Of a stretch of 64,000 nucleotides of DNA, positions 35,134 to 43,618 are shown one piece after another. Below the pieces are notes generated by a model. That model worked only from the letters and a program-made list of their open reading frames with translations, had not been told where the DNA came from and did not search any database. The stretch spans positions 434,001-498,000 of the forward strand of contig NZ_JANRMI010000002.1 of the NCBI RefSeq assembly GCF_029531655.1. Direction: 5' to 3'. Source of the DNA: Bdellovibrio svalbardensis (lineage in GTDB: Bacteria > Bdellovibrionota > Bdellovibrionia > Bdellovibrionales > Bdellovibrionaceae). Positions within the stretch are counted from its first letter, which is position 1. Every line of letters begins with the position of its first letter. The position numbers and the translations under genes were made by a program.

Positions 35134-36108
35134 ATGATGGGACCTATTTCTCAGTTTATCGAACACAACTATCGCCACTTTAATGCTGCAGCTTTGAAAG
35201 ACGCGGCTAAAGGATACAAAACTCACATCGCGAACAACGGCCAAATGCTTGTTACTTTGGCAGGTGCTATGTCTACTGCGGAACTTGGCTTGTCATTGGC
35301 TGAGATGATCCGTGCGGGTAAAGTTCATGCGATCTCTTGCACAGGTGCGAACCTTGAAGAAGACGTTTTCAACTTGGTTGCCCATGATCACTACGTGCGC
35401 ATTCCAAACTATCGTGATTTGACTCCACAAGATGAACAAAAACTTTTGGAAAGACATTTGAACCGCGTTACTGACACTTGTATTCCTGAAGAGGAAGCTA
35501 TCCGTCGTATTGAAAACGTTGTTCTTGAATACTGGCAAGAAGCTGACCAAAAAGGTGAGTCTTACTTCCCGCATGAATTCATGTACAAAATCCTTCTTTC
35601 TGGAAAACTAGAAAAGTACTACCAAATTGATCCGAAGAATTCTTGGTTGCTAGCAGCCGCTGAAAAGAATCTTCCAATGGTTGTTCCAGGTTGGGAAGAC
35701 TCAACTTTGGGCAACATCTTCACTGGCCACTGCATCAAAGGTGATATCAAAAATATCCACACTGTAAAATCAGGCATTCAGTACATGAAATCATGGGCAG
35801 AGTGGTACATCGTAGCTTCTAAAAAAGCTCCAGTTGGATTCTTCCAAATTGGTGGTGGTATCGCTGGTGACTTCCCAATTTGCGTGGTTCCTATGTTGGA
35901 ACAAGATTTGGGTCATGAAGACATTCCTTTGTGGAGCTACTTCGCTCAGATCTCTGACTCTACAACTTCTTACGGTTCATACTCAGGTGCGATCCCGAAT
36001 GAAAAAATCACTTGGGGTAAATTGGCTCCAACAACTCCAAGCTATATCGTTGAATCAGACGCGACTATTTGCGCGCCATTGATCTTCGCTTACGTTTTGG
36101 GTCAGTAG
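35134..36108 (+). CDS. Deoxyhypusine-synthase-like protein
   Basis: 324 residues. ATG at 35134 follows AGGAG by 3 nt; a second ATG at 35137 has better spacing and may be used. The family joins spermidine's aminobutyl group to a Lys (eIF5A in eukaryotes/archaea) or to putrescine (homospermidine synthase). Seen: QMLVTLAGAMSTAELG, ISCTGANLEEDVFNLVAHDHY, FQIGGGIAGDFPICVVP, SYSGAIPNEKITWGK with the Lys of the enzyme-imine site, and VESDATICAPLIFAYVLG. Bacteria lack eIF5A, so a polyamine-forming role is more likely. Monocistronic with a good terminator downstream. Confidence 0.85.
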   Translation: MMGPISQFIEHNYRHFNAAALKDAAKGYKTHIANNGQMLVTLAGAMSTAELGLSLAEMIRAGKVHAISCTGANLEEDVFNLVAHDHYVRIPNYRDLTPQDEQKLLERHLNRVTDTCIPEEEAIRRIENVVLEYWQEADQKGESYFPHEFMYKILLSGKLEKYYQIDPKNSWLLAAAEKNLPMVVPGWEDSTLGNIFTGHCIKGDIKNIHTVKSGIQYMKSWAEWYIVASKKAPVGFFQIGGGIAGDFPICVVPMLEQDLGHEDIPLWSYFAQISDSTTSYGSYSGAIPNEKITWGKLAPTTPSYIVESDATICAPLIFAYVLGQ

Positions 36109-36148
36109 TCGTTAGGTAAGTAAATTGATTTATTGTGCTCCAGTCTTC

Positions 36149-36191
36149 CTGGAGTGCGGACTTGCTACTCCGGAGACGCTGGAGTGCGGAC
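36149..36191 (+). repeat. Direct repeat CTGGAGTGCGGAC
   Basis: The 13-mer occurs at 36149-36161 and 36179-36191, 30 nt apart, between the deoxyhypusine-synthase-like gene and its terminator. Upstream, CTCCAG-TCTTC-CTGGAG forms a small hairpin that includes the first copy. Meaning unknown. Confidence 0.6.
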
Positions 36192-36194
36192 AAG

Positions 36195-36224
36195 AAGGGC
36201 TTCGTGCAGACGAGGCCCTTTTTA
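36195..36224 (+). terminator. Intrinsic terminator
   Basis: AAGGGCTTCG, loop TGCAGA, CGAGGCCCTT (one G-U pair) followed by TTTATTTT. Ends transcription from the deoxyhypusine-synthase-like gene, 87 nt after its stop. Confidence 0.85.
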
Positions 36225-36264
36225 TTTTCTGGACAGGCTTTCTAGAGCGGACTTTAATGTCCCG

Positions 36265-37977
36265 ATGAAAACACTTCTTATTATTTCTAGCTTATTGGCA
36301 GTTTCTTTAAACTCATTTGCTCGTCTATCCGACGGCAAAGCTCATTTAACCCTTCAGGGTGCCAAAATTGTTGGTGCTGTGGATTCAGGCTTTCATTTTA
36401 ATAAAGATGCTCCGGCAGCCTTGGTTATTGGAAGTGAGTCTGTGGAGCCTTTGAAAAAGGATCCAAAAGAAGTGATCTTTGATGCTTCGAAAGTAAAGTC
36501 TCAAAGCTTTTCTGTGAACTTCTATGTTTGCGATGACAAGAACACGGTTTGTGAATCGCACGAGTACGCTTACGCGATCCAATCTGGAAAGCTTGTTGCT
36601 GCCGAAGTGAATGCGGCTGTGAAGGTGGTTCCTTCAGTCAAGTCTGCCGTTACATCGTCTGCTGTTGCGAAGTCTGTTCCATTTAAGAAAAACAAACACG
36701 GCTTCTATCAGGACAATCTGCAAGAGGCCTTGAAGCTTGCCAAGGATTCAAAAAAGCTTCTAGTAGTGGATTTTGGCGCTCCTTGGTGCCCTTCGTGCAT
36801 CCGTTTGGAAACGGAAGTGTTTGGCGAAAAGGTATTTCAAAAAGCGACAGAGAAGCTGATCAAAGTCAGTATCAATGTCGATCGCGCCGACAATAAAGAT
36901 CTTTCTAAAAAGTACGATATCAAGGTGATCCCAACTTTGATCGTGATGAATGCCCAGGGAGAAGAACTGGCTCGTTTGATGGATTACAAACCTGCGGCAG
37001 TTTTAGCTAAAGACCTAGAGCAGATTCAGACTCAACAATTAGCCTCCGTCGAGGATTTGAAAAAGAAAGCAGAAGCGGGGGATGCGGCGGCCCGCAGAGC
37101 TATGGGCCAAAGGGCCTTTTACTCTGTGAACTTTGAAGAAGCGGCAAAGTGGTTGGCTCCTTTGAATGAACCCAGTTTGATGTTGGCTAACTGTGAAGTG
37201 AATCTAGGGCAGGAAAAATACGAAGAAGATAAGGCTAAGAATAAAGATCTCTATCAAAAGACTCTAGAGAAATGGATTGCCGCTTATCCTCAAGGGGTTG
37301 AAGCGATCGTATGGCGCGGTGAACTTCTTAAAGTTCTTAAAGGTGAAGGCAAAGAAGTTACGTCTGCGATGAAAAATGTTGGCGAGAAAAATATCGCCGA
37401 CATCCAAGCTCTTTTGAATTCAGATCAGGCACGCTCAGAGGCTTTTGCTAAAACATTATCTGGGGACTATACTGGTTTTGAGAAAATGGAACTGCTTTCT
37501 CAGTTGACGGAAAGTTATGATCTATTGGGCAACAAAGCAAAAGCAGATGAAGCCAAGACTTTGCTGGGTAAAGAAGTTTCGGCAATGTCTTTGAGTGAGA
37601 AACGACCGGGTCAAGTCTTGGTGGCTCTTGGATACATGAGACAAGCAGGTCAAAAAACGGCGATGGTTTCTTGGCTGGAGAAGTTGATCAAAGCTTATCC
37701 AAAAACAGACGTCTATTACACAAAATTAGCACGTTACTATATCCGTGAAAAATCTTTCGACAAAGCTTTGCCTTATGCGCAGAAAGCGGCCGAAATAAAG
37801 TCGGATTTGAATTTGTATAATTTAAAAACCTTGGCGGAAGTTCATAAGGACTTGAAACAAAACAAAGAAGCTTCTGAAGTTGTGGCTAAAGCCCTTGCTT
37901 TGCCCGAGGCGCAGCTCGAGCAAAACAAGAAGACCGTGGCCGCTCTGGAAGAGCTTAAGAAGTCATTGACTCAGTAA
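36265..37977 (+). CDS. Periplasmic thioredoxin-fold protein with helical-repeat C-terminus
   Basis: 570 residues from the ATG at 36265, which begins a signal peptide (LLIISSLLAVSLNSFA); the frame is open upstream through the terminator region and is not used. Residues about 30-115 resemble a DsbD N-terminal-like beta domain (NFYVCDDKNTVCESHEYAYA, two Cys). The thioredoxin domain (about 160-255) has VVDFGAPWCPSCIRLETEVFG with the redox CPSC motif and the cis-Pro in KVIPTLIVM. The rest is helical, with TPR-like pairs (YYTKLARYYIREKSFDKALPYAQKA). It likely reduces or repairs disulfides of exported proteins. It overlaps the convergent GMC gene by 23 nt. Confidence 0.82.
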   Translation: MKTLLIISSLLAVSLNSFARLSDGKAHLTLQGAKIVGAVDSGFHFNKDAPAALVIGSESVEPLKKDPKEVIFDASKVKSQSFSVNFYVCDDKNTVCESHEYAYAIQSGKLVAAEVNAAVKVVPSVKSAVTSSAVAKSVPFKKNKHGFYQDNLQEALKLAKDSKKLLVVDFGAPWCPSCIRLETEVFGEKVFQKATEKLIKVSINVDRADNKDLSKKYDIKVIPTLIVMNAQGEELARLMDYKPAAVLAKDLEQIQTQQLASVEDLKKKAEAGDAAARRAMGQRAFYSVNFEEAAKWLAPLNEPSLMLANCEVNLGQEKYEEDKAKNKDLYQKTLEKWIAAYPQGVEAIVWRGELLKVLKGEGKEVTSAMKNVGEKNIADIQALLNSDQARSEAFAKTLSGDYTGFEKMELLSQLTESYDLLGNKAKADEAKTLLGKEVSAMSLSEKRPGQVLVALGYMRQAGQKTAMVSWLEKLIKAYPKTDVYYTKLARYYIREKSFDKALPYAQKAAEIKSDLNLYNLKTLAEVHKDLKQNKEASEVVAKALALPEAQLEQNKKTVAALEELKKSLTQ

Positions 37978-39643
37978 CACGCACTTCGTTTTTAAGCGGG
38001 ATCTGGTCGGCGATGTATTCGGCGACCGCCGCAATGGTCAGCGAAGGATTAGGGCCGGTGGATGTCGGTAGAATACTGCCATCCACGACATAAAGCCCTT
38101 CGTAACCATAAACCTCACCGCGCTCATTGACTAAGCCCGTTTCCGCGGTTTCTCCCATCGGGCAGCCCCCCAAGGGGTGCACAGCAATAATTTTATTTAA
38201 ATGAGTCAGAGGATTGTCGATAAAGATGCCACCGACATTTTCAGCAATCTTTTTCATCTCTTCTTGAACTCGATCAAAATGTAAGTTGCTGCCTGTTTTG
38301 TTCCATTTAATGATAGCTTGATCGTCTTCGCGCAATGAAACCACGCCATCGGAACGATCTCGTCCCATGCCCAATAAAATAAGTGCTTTGCGTGCAAATT
38401 CCGCCTTGTCCAAAGCAGCTGCGAATTCGTCGCCAACGTTGATTTCCTCTTGGGTGCGAATTCCCAAAACTTTAAAGAAGTAGTTTTTCAGATTACGTAC
38501 AACCAGTTTGATGGCTCCCATGATGCCTTCAATTTGCGGAACCTTTCCGGAAAGATACCAGGCAAGTCCAATAGGGAAGCCCGCATCTTCCAAATACATT
38601 CCATGAGGGAAACCATCTGGATAGTTTTGAAATGAGTATTGAATCGCACTGGTAATAACCGGTCCCTTGCTGGGATCCAGTTTTTCTTTGGTGTCGATGA
38701 TCATACCCAAAAGATCTCCATTGCCACACCATTTTTTACCCAGCCAATTGTTCAATTTCGGAAGGTGACCTTTCTTTTTCATCTTCAACAGCAAAGAAGT
38801 TGAACCTACAGATCCTGCGGAAAGGATGACTTTCTTAGCGGTTAACACGACTTCCTGGTCGGGGAACTGCGGAACTCGCAGAGTGATCTTGTAGTGGTTC
38901 TCTATATTCTCAATCTTGATGACTTCGGCTTGAGTTTTCACTTCCAAGTGGCCGCTCGGACTTTTTAAACTCTTTGCGCGATGAATGTAGTTCAAATCCA
39001 AAGTGTTCTTTGCGTGGATGTTGCATCCGATATCGCATTCTCCGCATTTGGTGCACTTTGATTGTGTTGCCCCGTGAGTATTCGCAGTTTGTTGTCCAGG
39101 GTAATCTCCTTCAAAACGAATAGCTAAAGGAGGAAGGTGAAACTCCGGGCGGACGGTGGCTTCGGGATTCACGGGCATTTCTTCCGCGGCTTTCTTCATG
39201 GCCGCTGTTTTGGGAGTGTCACGATAATAGCTATCCGTCGCAAAAGGGTAGGGTTTTGCTTCCATCATAGACAAGACCTTGTCGTAATAAGGATCCAGAG
39301 TCTTGCGAGAAATCGCGGTCGGCCACCCGGTAAAAAACTCTGCGGGCATACGATAAAGAACGTTCGCGTAAATCAAACTGCCGCCGCCCAGACCGCTGGC
39401 GGTCAGGGTCATGACATCACTTTCGGGGCTGTCGCGAAACTCCATCAAACCAAACTTTTTGTCCTCGGGGTCCCAGAACATATTTTCTTGAACTTCTTGG
39501 GGGCGGCGAGGGAACTCATGCATTTTCCACTGGCGCCCACGTTCCAGTAGGCAAACATTGTAACCTTTTTCAGTCAAACGGCAGCTCATGACCGAGCCAC
39601 CAAATCCTGAGCCAATAACAACATAGTCAAAATCTAATTTCAT
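37955..39643 (-). CDS. GMC oxidoreductase (cholesterol-oxidase-like) with cysteine cluster
   Basis: 562 residues; GAGGAT precedes the ATG. FAD-binding YVVIGSGFGGSVMSCRLTEKG and a later GGGSLIYANV motif mark the GMC fold; HPLGGCPMG and GPNPSLTIAAVAEYIAD near the C-terminus are typical of cholesterol-oxidase-like members, which oxidise sterols or other hydrophobic alcohols. Residues about 200-210 contain CTKCGECDIGC, a ferredoxin-like set of four cysteines unusual for a plain oxidase; it may ligate an iron-sulfur cluster and pass electrons to a carrier instead of oxygen. Last gene of a three-gene operon with DUF6765 and a hydrolase. No signal peptide. Confidence 0.85.
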   Translation of the reverse strand: MKLDFDYVVIGSGFGGSVMSCRLTEKGYNVCLLERGRQWKMHEFPRRPQEVQENMFWDPEDKKFGLMEFRDSPESDVMTLTASGLGGGSLIYANVLYRMPAEFFTGWPTAISRKTLDPYYDKVLSMMEAKPYPFATDSYYRDTPKTAAMKKAAEEMPVNPEATVRPEFHLPPLAIRFEGDYPGQQTANTHGATQSKCTKCGECDIGCNIHAKNTLDLNYIHRAKSLKSPSGHLEVKTQAEVIKIENIENHYKITLRVPQFPDQEVVLTAKKVILSAGSVGSTSLLLKMKKKGHLPKLNNWLGKKWCGNGDLLGMIIDTKEKLDPSKGPVITSAIQYSFQNYPDGFPHGMYLEDAGFPIGLAWYLSGKVPQIEGIMGAIKLVVRNLKNYFFKVLGIRTQEEINVGDEFAAALDKAEFARKALILLGMGRDRSDGVVSLREDDQAIIKWNKTGSNLHFDRVQEEMKKIAENVGGIFIDNPLTHLNKIIAVHPLGGCPMGETAETGLVNERGEVYGYEGLYVVDGSILPTSTGPNPSLTIAAVAEYIADQIPLKNEVRVTESMTS

Positions 39644-39655
39644 CGGGAATATCCT

Positions 39656-40756
39656 CTAAGCGACACAAATTTGATATTTGGGAAGAACATCATGCAAGAC
39701 GGTAAAGCGATAGAATAACAAAGCATCGTGCATCAGTTTCCAATTCGAACCTAAGAAGCTGTCCTTGTAGGGAACATTTTTAAATTCAAACTCAGTTTGG
39801 ATGTCGATATCAAAAGCCTCTTTAAGCCAGCTTTCAGGGCCTTCCACAGAGTACTTCCAAGTATCTGTGCCGAACGTGAAGTGCCCGCATTGAATGTACT
39901 CACGCCATTTTTCCAAGCGCTCGTCGCCCTCTTCGTGATCAATCGTTTCTATAAATTCTTTGATCTTGGTAAGATCTTCGTCGAAGATTTTCACGACCGG
40001 CATATTGTGGGCCTTGCGAATGCTTTTGTAAAATTCAAGAACATGATGCACGGCCTGCATATATTCTGCGGGATTGTCGCGGCGGATGATGCGGCCTTCC
40101 CAGTCTTCGTAGCGCCAGCGCAGGTAAGGAAGATCGGGGTAGCTTAGAACGGTGCCGTGTCCGATGGGGTTGGACTCGCCTACAAAGAATGAAAGAATCC
40201 AATCGTAAATGCGACGGAAAGGATTTCTGCGATAGTACTTTCGGCGGTTCTTCATCATGACTGCATCAAGAACGCCTTCATCATCAAAGATTTCGGCAAC
40301 CTTATTGACGGGGTGAGTGATTCCCGCAAAGCCCTGGTGGGCCCAGGTGTCAACGAAAGCATGCGTTGTGACTCCCAAGAGGTGGTAGCCAAAAGATTTC
40401 TGAAAGTTCTCAATGCATTCTTTAAGAATATCCTGTGCGACCGGGCTGTTTGGTCGGCATATTAATTTTTGTACCAAAGAATCCACAGTCCCAACGCGCA
40501 CTTCATTTCCAGGAATAAAGTGAAAGGGAATCCACACATGGTGATTGGCGAGCTCTTTGAAGTTTCGATAGTCGAGCATCTTGTGGGCGCTCGCCTGAAA
40601 CTGATAGGCGGAATGGTTTTCAAATAAAATAGTTCCTGAGTGAATGGCATCGTCCACATATTGCGAACTGCTGGCAATGGTATTTGCTTCGAAGGGCGAA
40701 AACCCACTCATGCGGGCTAAAACATAGGTGATACCCAAGTGAAAGTCGATTTGCAT
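39656..40756 (-). CDS. DUF6765-family protein
   Basis: 366 residues. The N-terminus MQIDFHLGITYVLARMSGF, then SSQYVDDAIHSGTI, AHKMLDYRNFKELANHHVW and IPFHFIPGNE match the DUF6765 family as I know it. THAFVDTWAHQGFAGI, with histidines and Asp in helical spacing, resembles the zinc sites of phospholipase C/S1-P1 nucleases, so a metal hydrolase is possible but unproven. The ATG follows the stop of the upstream hydrolase by 1 nt, and the GMC gene begins 12 nt after its end, so the three are co-translated from one mRNA. Confidence 0.75.
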   Translation of the reverse strand: MQIDFHLGITYVLARMSGFSPFEANTIASSSQYVDDAIHSGTILFENHSAYQFQASAHKMLDYRNFKELANHHVWIPFHFIPGNEVRVGTVDSLVQKLICRPNSPVAQDILKECIENFQKSFGYHLLGVTTHAFVDTWAHQGFAGITHPVNKVAEIFDDEGVLDAVMMKNRRKYYRRNPFRRIYDWILSFFVGESNPIGHGTVLSYPDLPYLRWRYEDWEGRIIRRDNPAEYMQAVHHVLEFYKSIRKAHNMPVVKIFDEDLTKIKEFIETIDHEEGDERLEKWREYIQCGHFTFGTDTWKYSVEGPESWLKEAFDIDIQTEFEFKNVPYKDSFLGSNWKLMHDALLFYRFTVLHDVLPKYQICVA

Positions 40757-40757
40757 A

Positions 40758-42518
40758 TTAAACCTTTTGTTCCTTCAGGAAAGCGAGAAGTTTCGGGAAG
40801 ACTTCAATGTGCGAATACTGGCCCATAAAGGTGTCCTGATGGCCATAGCCAGGGAACTCGAGGTATTGAACTCGGGAGGCGTTCTTGCCGGTTTTCAATG
40901 CCTCGTAAGTCATTTTGTTAGAGCCCGGGAAGATGTTGTTTTCAGATCCACTGATAAACAGAATGGGCGGGAGATCCCTCTTTTGAGATTCCTGCAGATA
41001 GTTGGTCTTCTTATCAAAAGAGACAGAAGCCTTGGCAAAAAGCATCTTTCGAATATGGCGATAGTAGTGAAAGCTAGTGCCTCCAAAAAGATCGGCCAAA
41101 CGACGATGTGTAGTCGGGTGAATGTTGCGATGGACATAAGCGGCTGGGTATCCCCAGCCCCACATAAAGCTGACCAGATGACATGCCGGTTCTTTGCACT
41201 CATGACGAATGCCTCTTTCCATCCAATAAAGCCATTTGCCAAATCCAGGACCTGGGAAATAAGGCATGCGCGGACTGATGTAAGCATAACCAAAAAGATA
41301 TTCTAAGAGTTCTGGCCCAAAGATCATTTTAAGAAAGGCCTGCCAACGAACTTTGGGAGTTAAAGAGACACTGTTTGAGATAACGCTGGCGATACCTTTA
41401 ACATGTCCTGCCGCCAGTGAAGCCATGAATGACAAAGAGCCAACGCAGTGACTGACGACATGAATTTTCACATCCTCTCCGCAGGCTTGGCGAATGAACT
41501 CGATCGCTTTTGGGATGTCATTCTTCGCAATGTCATCAATGTTGTAGCGATGAGGCATTAAGTTGTAGACGAAACGACCGCTGCCGCGCCAATCCAAAGA
41601 CCATACATCCGTGAAGCCATTGGCATGCAGATAATTTACGAAGTTTTGATGCTCAGGCATGATGTACATGTCCGTGGATGTCGTTAAGCCGTGTAGTAAA
41701 AGAACGACGTTCTTAGTTTCTTTGGCTTTAAACCGTTGCACTGAGATGGTCAGCCCATCTTGCGTATCCAGTGGGTAGAGATGTTTTTCCCCCAGTGCGA
41801 CACCTTGGGTGGAGTTCACGGGGAAGAGATGTTCATTCCAGCGCGCAGAAGTTGTTGTAAAGATGAAGGGAGCATAAGCCACCCAAAGATTGCTGGCGAA
41901 GACATTTAAAAACTTTATCACCGCGTTCTGCTCTTCAAGGGCTGAAGGAGCGTTACTTTTAAAAGTGCCAAGTTGCTTGATGAAATCACTGACCGAGATT
42001 CGCAAGATTCCGACACCTTGAACCTTCTTATTTGCGGGATGGTCGAAGGTGGAGTGTCCTTCCCAAAGGTAATAGTACAAGGTGGTGGTCTGATTCCACA
42101 TCTCAAAAGAATCTTCCTTGAGCACTTCTTTGAAGCCAAAGAAGGTCCAAGCTTTTCCCTGAGAATCTTTCAAAAATAACGTGTAATGCATTTCCTTGGC
42201 TGTATCCAAATCGGGACTTGCCTCAGAGCGCACGAAGAGATTGAACAAGCCTGTCTCGACGGTGAGATCCTGTCCGCCTTGGAAATTGGTGATCTTGCCG
42301 AAAGCGATGGCCTGCAACAAAGGATCGACGATGAACTGATCCAAGTCGTTGACCTTGATCGTGAGGGTGAACTCGAAGGGGGTTCGTTCATTGGCTTCTT
42401 CGATTTGTACGAAGTCGTTTCGCTTCAAGGGACTATTGGCCGAAAGAGTAAATTGCTTTTCGATGAAGTGGCCGGCCATTCTCTCTGTGAACTCGAGGGA
42501 GGTGCTTTGGTGTGTCAC
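40758..42518 (-). CDS. Alpha/beta hydrolase with Cys nucleophile position
   Basis: 586 residues from a GTG with AAGGA upstream. Residues about 1-235 form a beta-rich N-terminal domain (FELTLTIKVNDLDQFIVDP-type). The hydrolase domain has VVLLLHGLTTSTDMYI (oxyanion), DVWSLDWRGSGRF, and the nucleophile elbow HVVSHCVGSLSF in which Cys358 replaces the usual Ser (Sm-x-Nu-x-Sm). PGYGHQD supplies a candidate His, and SGSENNIFPG the acid region. A Cys nucleophile recalls PHA synthases (G-x-C-x-G), though other synthase motifs are not obvious. First gene of the DUF6765/GMC operon, suggesting lipid, sterol-ester or storage-polymer chemistry. Substrate unknown. Confidence 0.8.
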   Translation of the reverse strand: MTHQSTSLEFTERMAGHFIEKQFTLSANSPLKRNDFVQIEEANERTPFEFTLTIKVNDLDQFIVDPLLQAIAFGKITNFQGGQDLTVETGLFNLFVRSEASPDLDTAKEMHYTLFLKDSQGKAWTFFGFKEVLKEDSFEMWNQTTTLYYYLWEGHSTFDHPANKKVQGVGILRISVSDFIKQLGTFKSNAPSALEEQNAVIKFLNVFASNLWVAYAPFIFTTTSARWNEHLFPVNSTQGVALGEKHLYPLDTQDGLTISVQRFKAKETKNVVLLLHGLTTSTDMYIMPEHQNFVNYLHANGFTDVWSLDWRGSGRFVYNLMPHRYNIDDIAKNDIPKAIEFIRQACGEDVKIHVVSHCVGSLSFMASLAAGHVKGIASVISNSVSLTPKVRWQAFLKMIFGPELLEYLFGYAYISPRMPYFPGPGFGKWLYWMERGIRHECKEPACHLVSFMWGWGYPAAYVHRNIHPTTHRRLADLFGGTSFHYYRHIRKMLFAKASVSFDKKTNYLQESQKRDLPPILFISGSENNIFPGSNKMTYEALKTGKNASRVQYLEFPGYGHQDTFMGQYSHIEVFPKLLAFLKEQKV

Positions 42519-42569
42519 TAAGTCTTCCTTTGTTTACATCTATAGTAGGAAGCTTCTTGAGTTCGGTAA

Positions 42570-42686
42570 ATGGGCAATATCGACCTAGGATCGGTGGACA
42601 GTGAAATAAAGTCTTGGACGCGGCAGCTTTCTGAAGCAGAAAAGTTCTTGCCTCCGGAATCAGTCGAGGAAAACATATCCGCATGA
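42570..42686 (+). CDS. Possible 38-aa peptide upstream of MOSC gene
   Basis: ATG at 42570 to TGA at 42686 encodes a short acidic, helical peptide (SEIKSWTRQLSEAEKFLPPE) whose stop overlaps the MOSC start in an ATGA arrangement. The ribosome site is weak. Could be a small coupled gene or a leader frame; low certainty. Confidence 0.3.
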   Translation: MGNIDLGSVDSEIKSWTRQLSEAEKFLPPESVEENISA

Positions 42687-43474
42687 GAATTGAAGAACTT
42701 TACATTTATCCAGTTAAATCAGCCCGCGCACAAGCATTAAAAGAAATGAAGATGACTCACGAGGGTCCCGAAGGGGATCGTCAGTGGATGCTGATTGATG
42801 AAAATGGAAAGTTTATTTCTCAAAGAACCGTGCCCAAGTTGGCAACTCTTGAAGTTTTCCATGAGACTGCCGCTTTGACGATGGGTTTTGAAAAGATGTT
42901 CTTTAAGATTTCGAAGAATAATTCTTTTCAGCGCAAGGTGAAAGTGTCGGTTTGGAATGACACTTTTGAGGCGGCGCTGGAACCGGATTTGTATTCTCAA
43001 GCGCTGTCTCAATATTTGGGAGTGAATTGTCGCTTGGTTCGCTATGCGCCGTACTCACAACGTCGCGTGCTTTCACATGCGGCTGATTGGAAACCTGAAG
43101 TTCGTTTTGCCGATGGCAGACCTTTACAACTTGTGAACCTGAAAAGTCTGGAAGAGCTGAATTCACGTCTGGCGCAACCGGTGGGTGTGGATCGCTTCCG
43201 TGCAAATATCATTTTTCAGGGTGAGAAAGCCTATGAAGAAGAGACTTGGAAGAAGATCAAAGTAGGCGAAGTGGTGTTCTCACTTCCAAAAAAATGTGCG
43301 CGCTGTACGATTATCACTATTGATCAAAAGACCGGAATTCCCAGTGGACCTGATCCACTAAAAACCTTGGCAGGCTATCGCCGCGAGGGAAATGGTGTCT
43401 TCTTTGGAACTTTGTGGATCCCTGAAAATGAAGGTCTCATTCGTGTCGGCGACAGTCTGCAGGTTTTGGAGTAG
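42683..43474 (+). CDS. MOSC-domain protein (YcbX/mARC type)
   Basis: 263 residues. N-terminal MOSC beta-barrel: RIEELYIYPVKSARAQALKE, GDRQWMLIDENGKFISQR; MOSC core: RFRANIIFQGEKAYEEETW, KCARCTIITIDQKTG, with the conserved Cys that binds the molybdenum cofactor. YcbX/mARC proteins reduce N-hydroxylated compounds, receiving electrons from a flavin/iron-sulfur partner. No fused ferredoxin domain here, so the electron donor must be separate. Cytoplasmic. Confidence 0.88.
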   Translation: MRIEELYIYPVKSARAQALKEMKMTHEGPEGDRQWMLIDENGKFISQRTVPKLATLEVFHETAALTMGFEKMFFKISKNNSFQRKVKVSVWNDTFEAALEPDLYSQALSQYLGVNCRLVRYAPYSQRRVLSHAADWKPEVRFADGRPLQLVNLKSLEELNSRLAQPVGVDRFRANIIFQGEKAYEEETWKKIKVGEVVFSLPKKCARCTIITIDQKTGIPSGPDPLKTLAGYRREGNGVFFGTLWIPENEGLIRVGDSLQVLE

Positions 43475-43583
43475 TCTTCACTTCATAAGAAGTCGGGCTG
43501 ACACTTCTGGCGGTCTGTAAATTCTGTACACAGTAAAAATCCTTTTAATTGCGTCTAGGCAAGGCCCAATGCATGCACCTTCT

Positions 43584-43607
43584 AAGAGTGGAATAAGACT
43601 CTTTTTT
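43584..43607 (+). terminator. Terminator-like hairpin just before the exported kinase gene
   Basis: AAGAGT, loop GGAATAAG, ACTCTT followed by TTTT, 110 nt after the MOSC stop and ending just before the AAAGG ribosome site of the next gene. It may end MOSC transcripts or attenuate the kinase gene. Confidence 0.5.
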
Positions 43608-43618
43608 AAAGGTGTATC

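Noticed and set aside
36133-36264. N-terminal extension of the thioredoxin-fold protein
   Set aside because: It would translate a terminator hairpin and repeats and bury the signal peptide 44 residues inside the chain.
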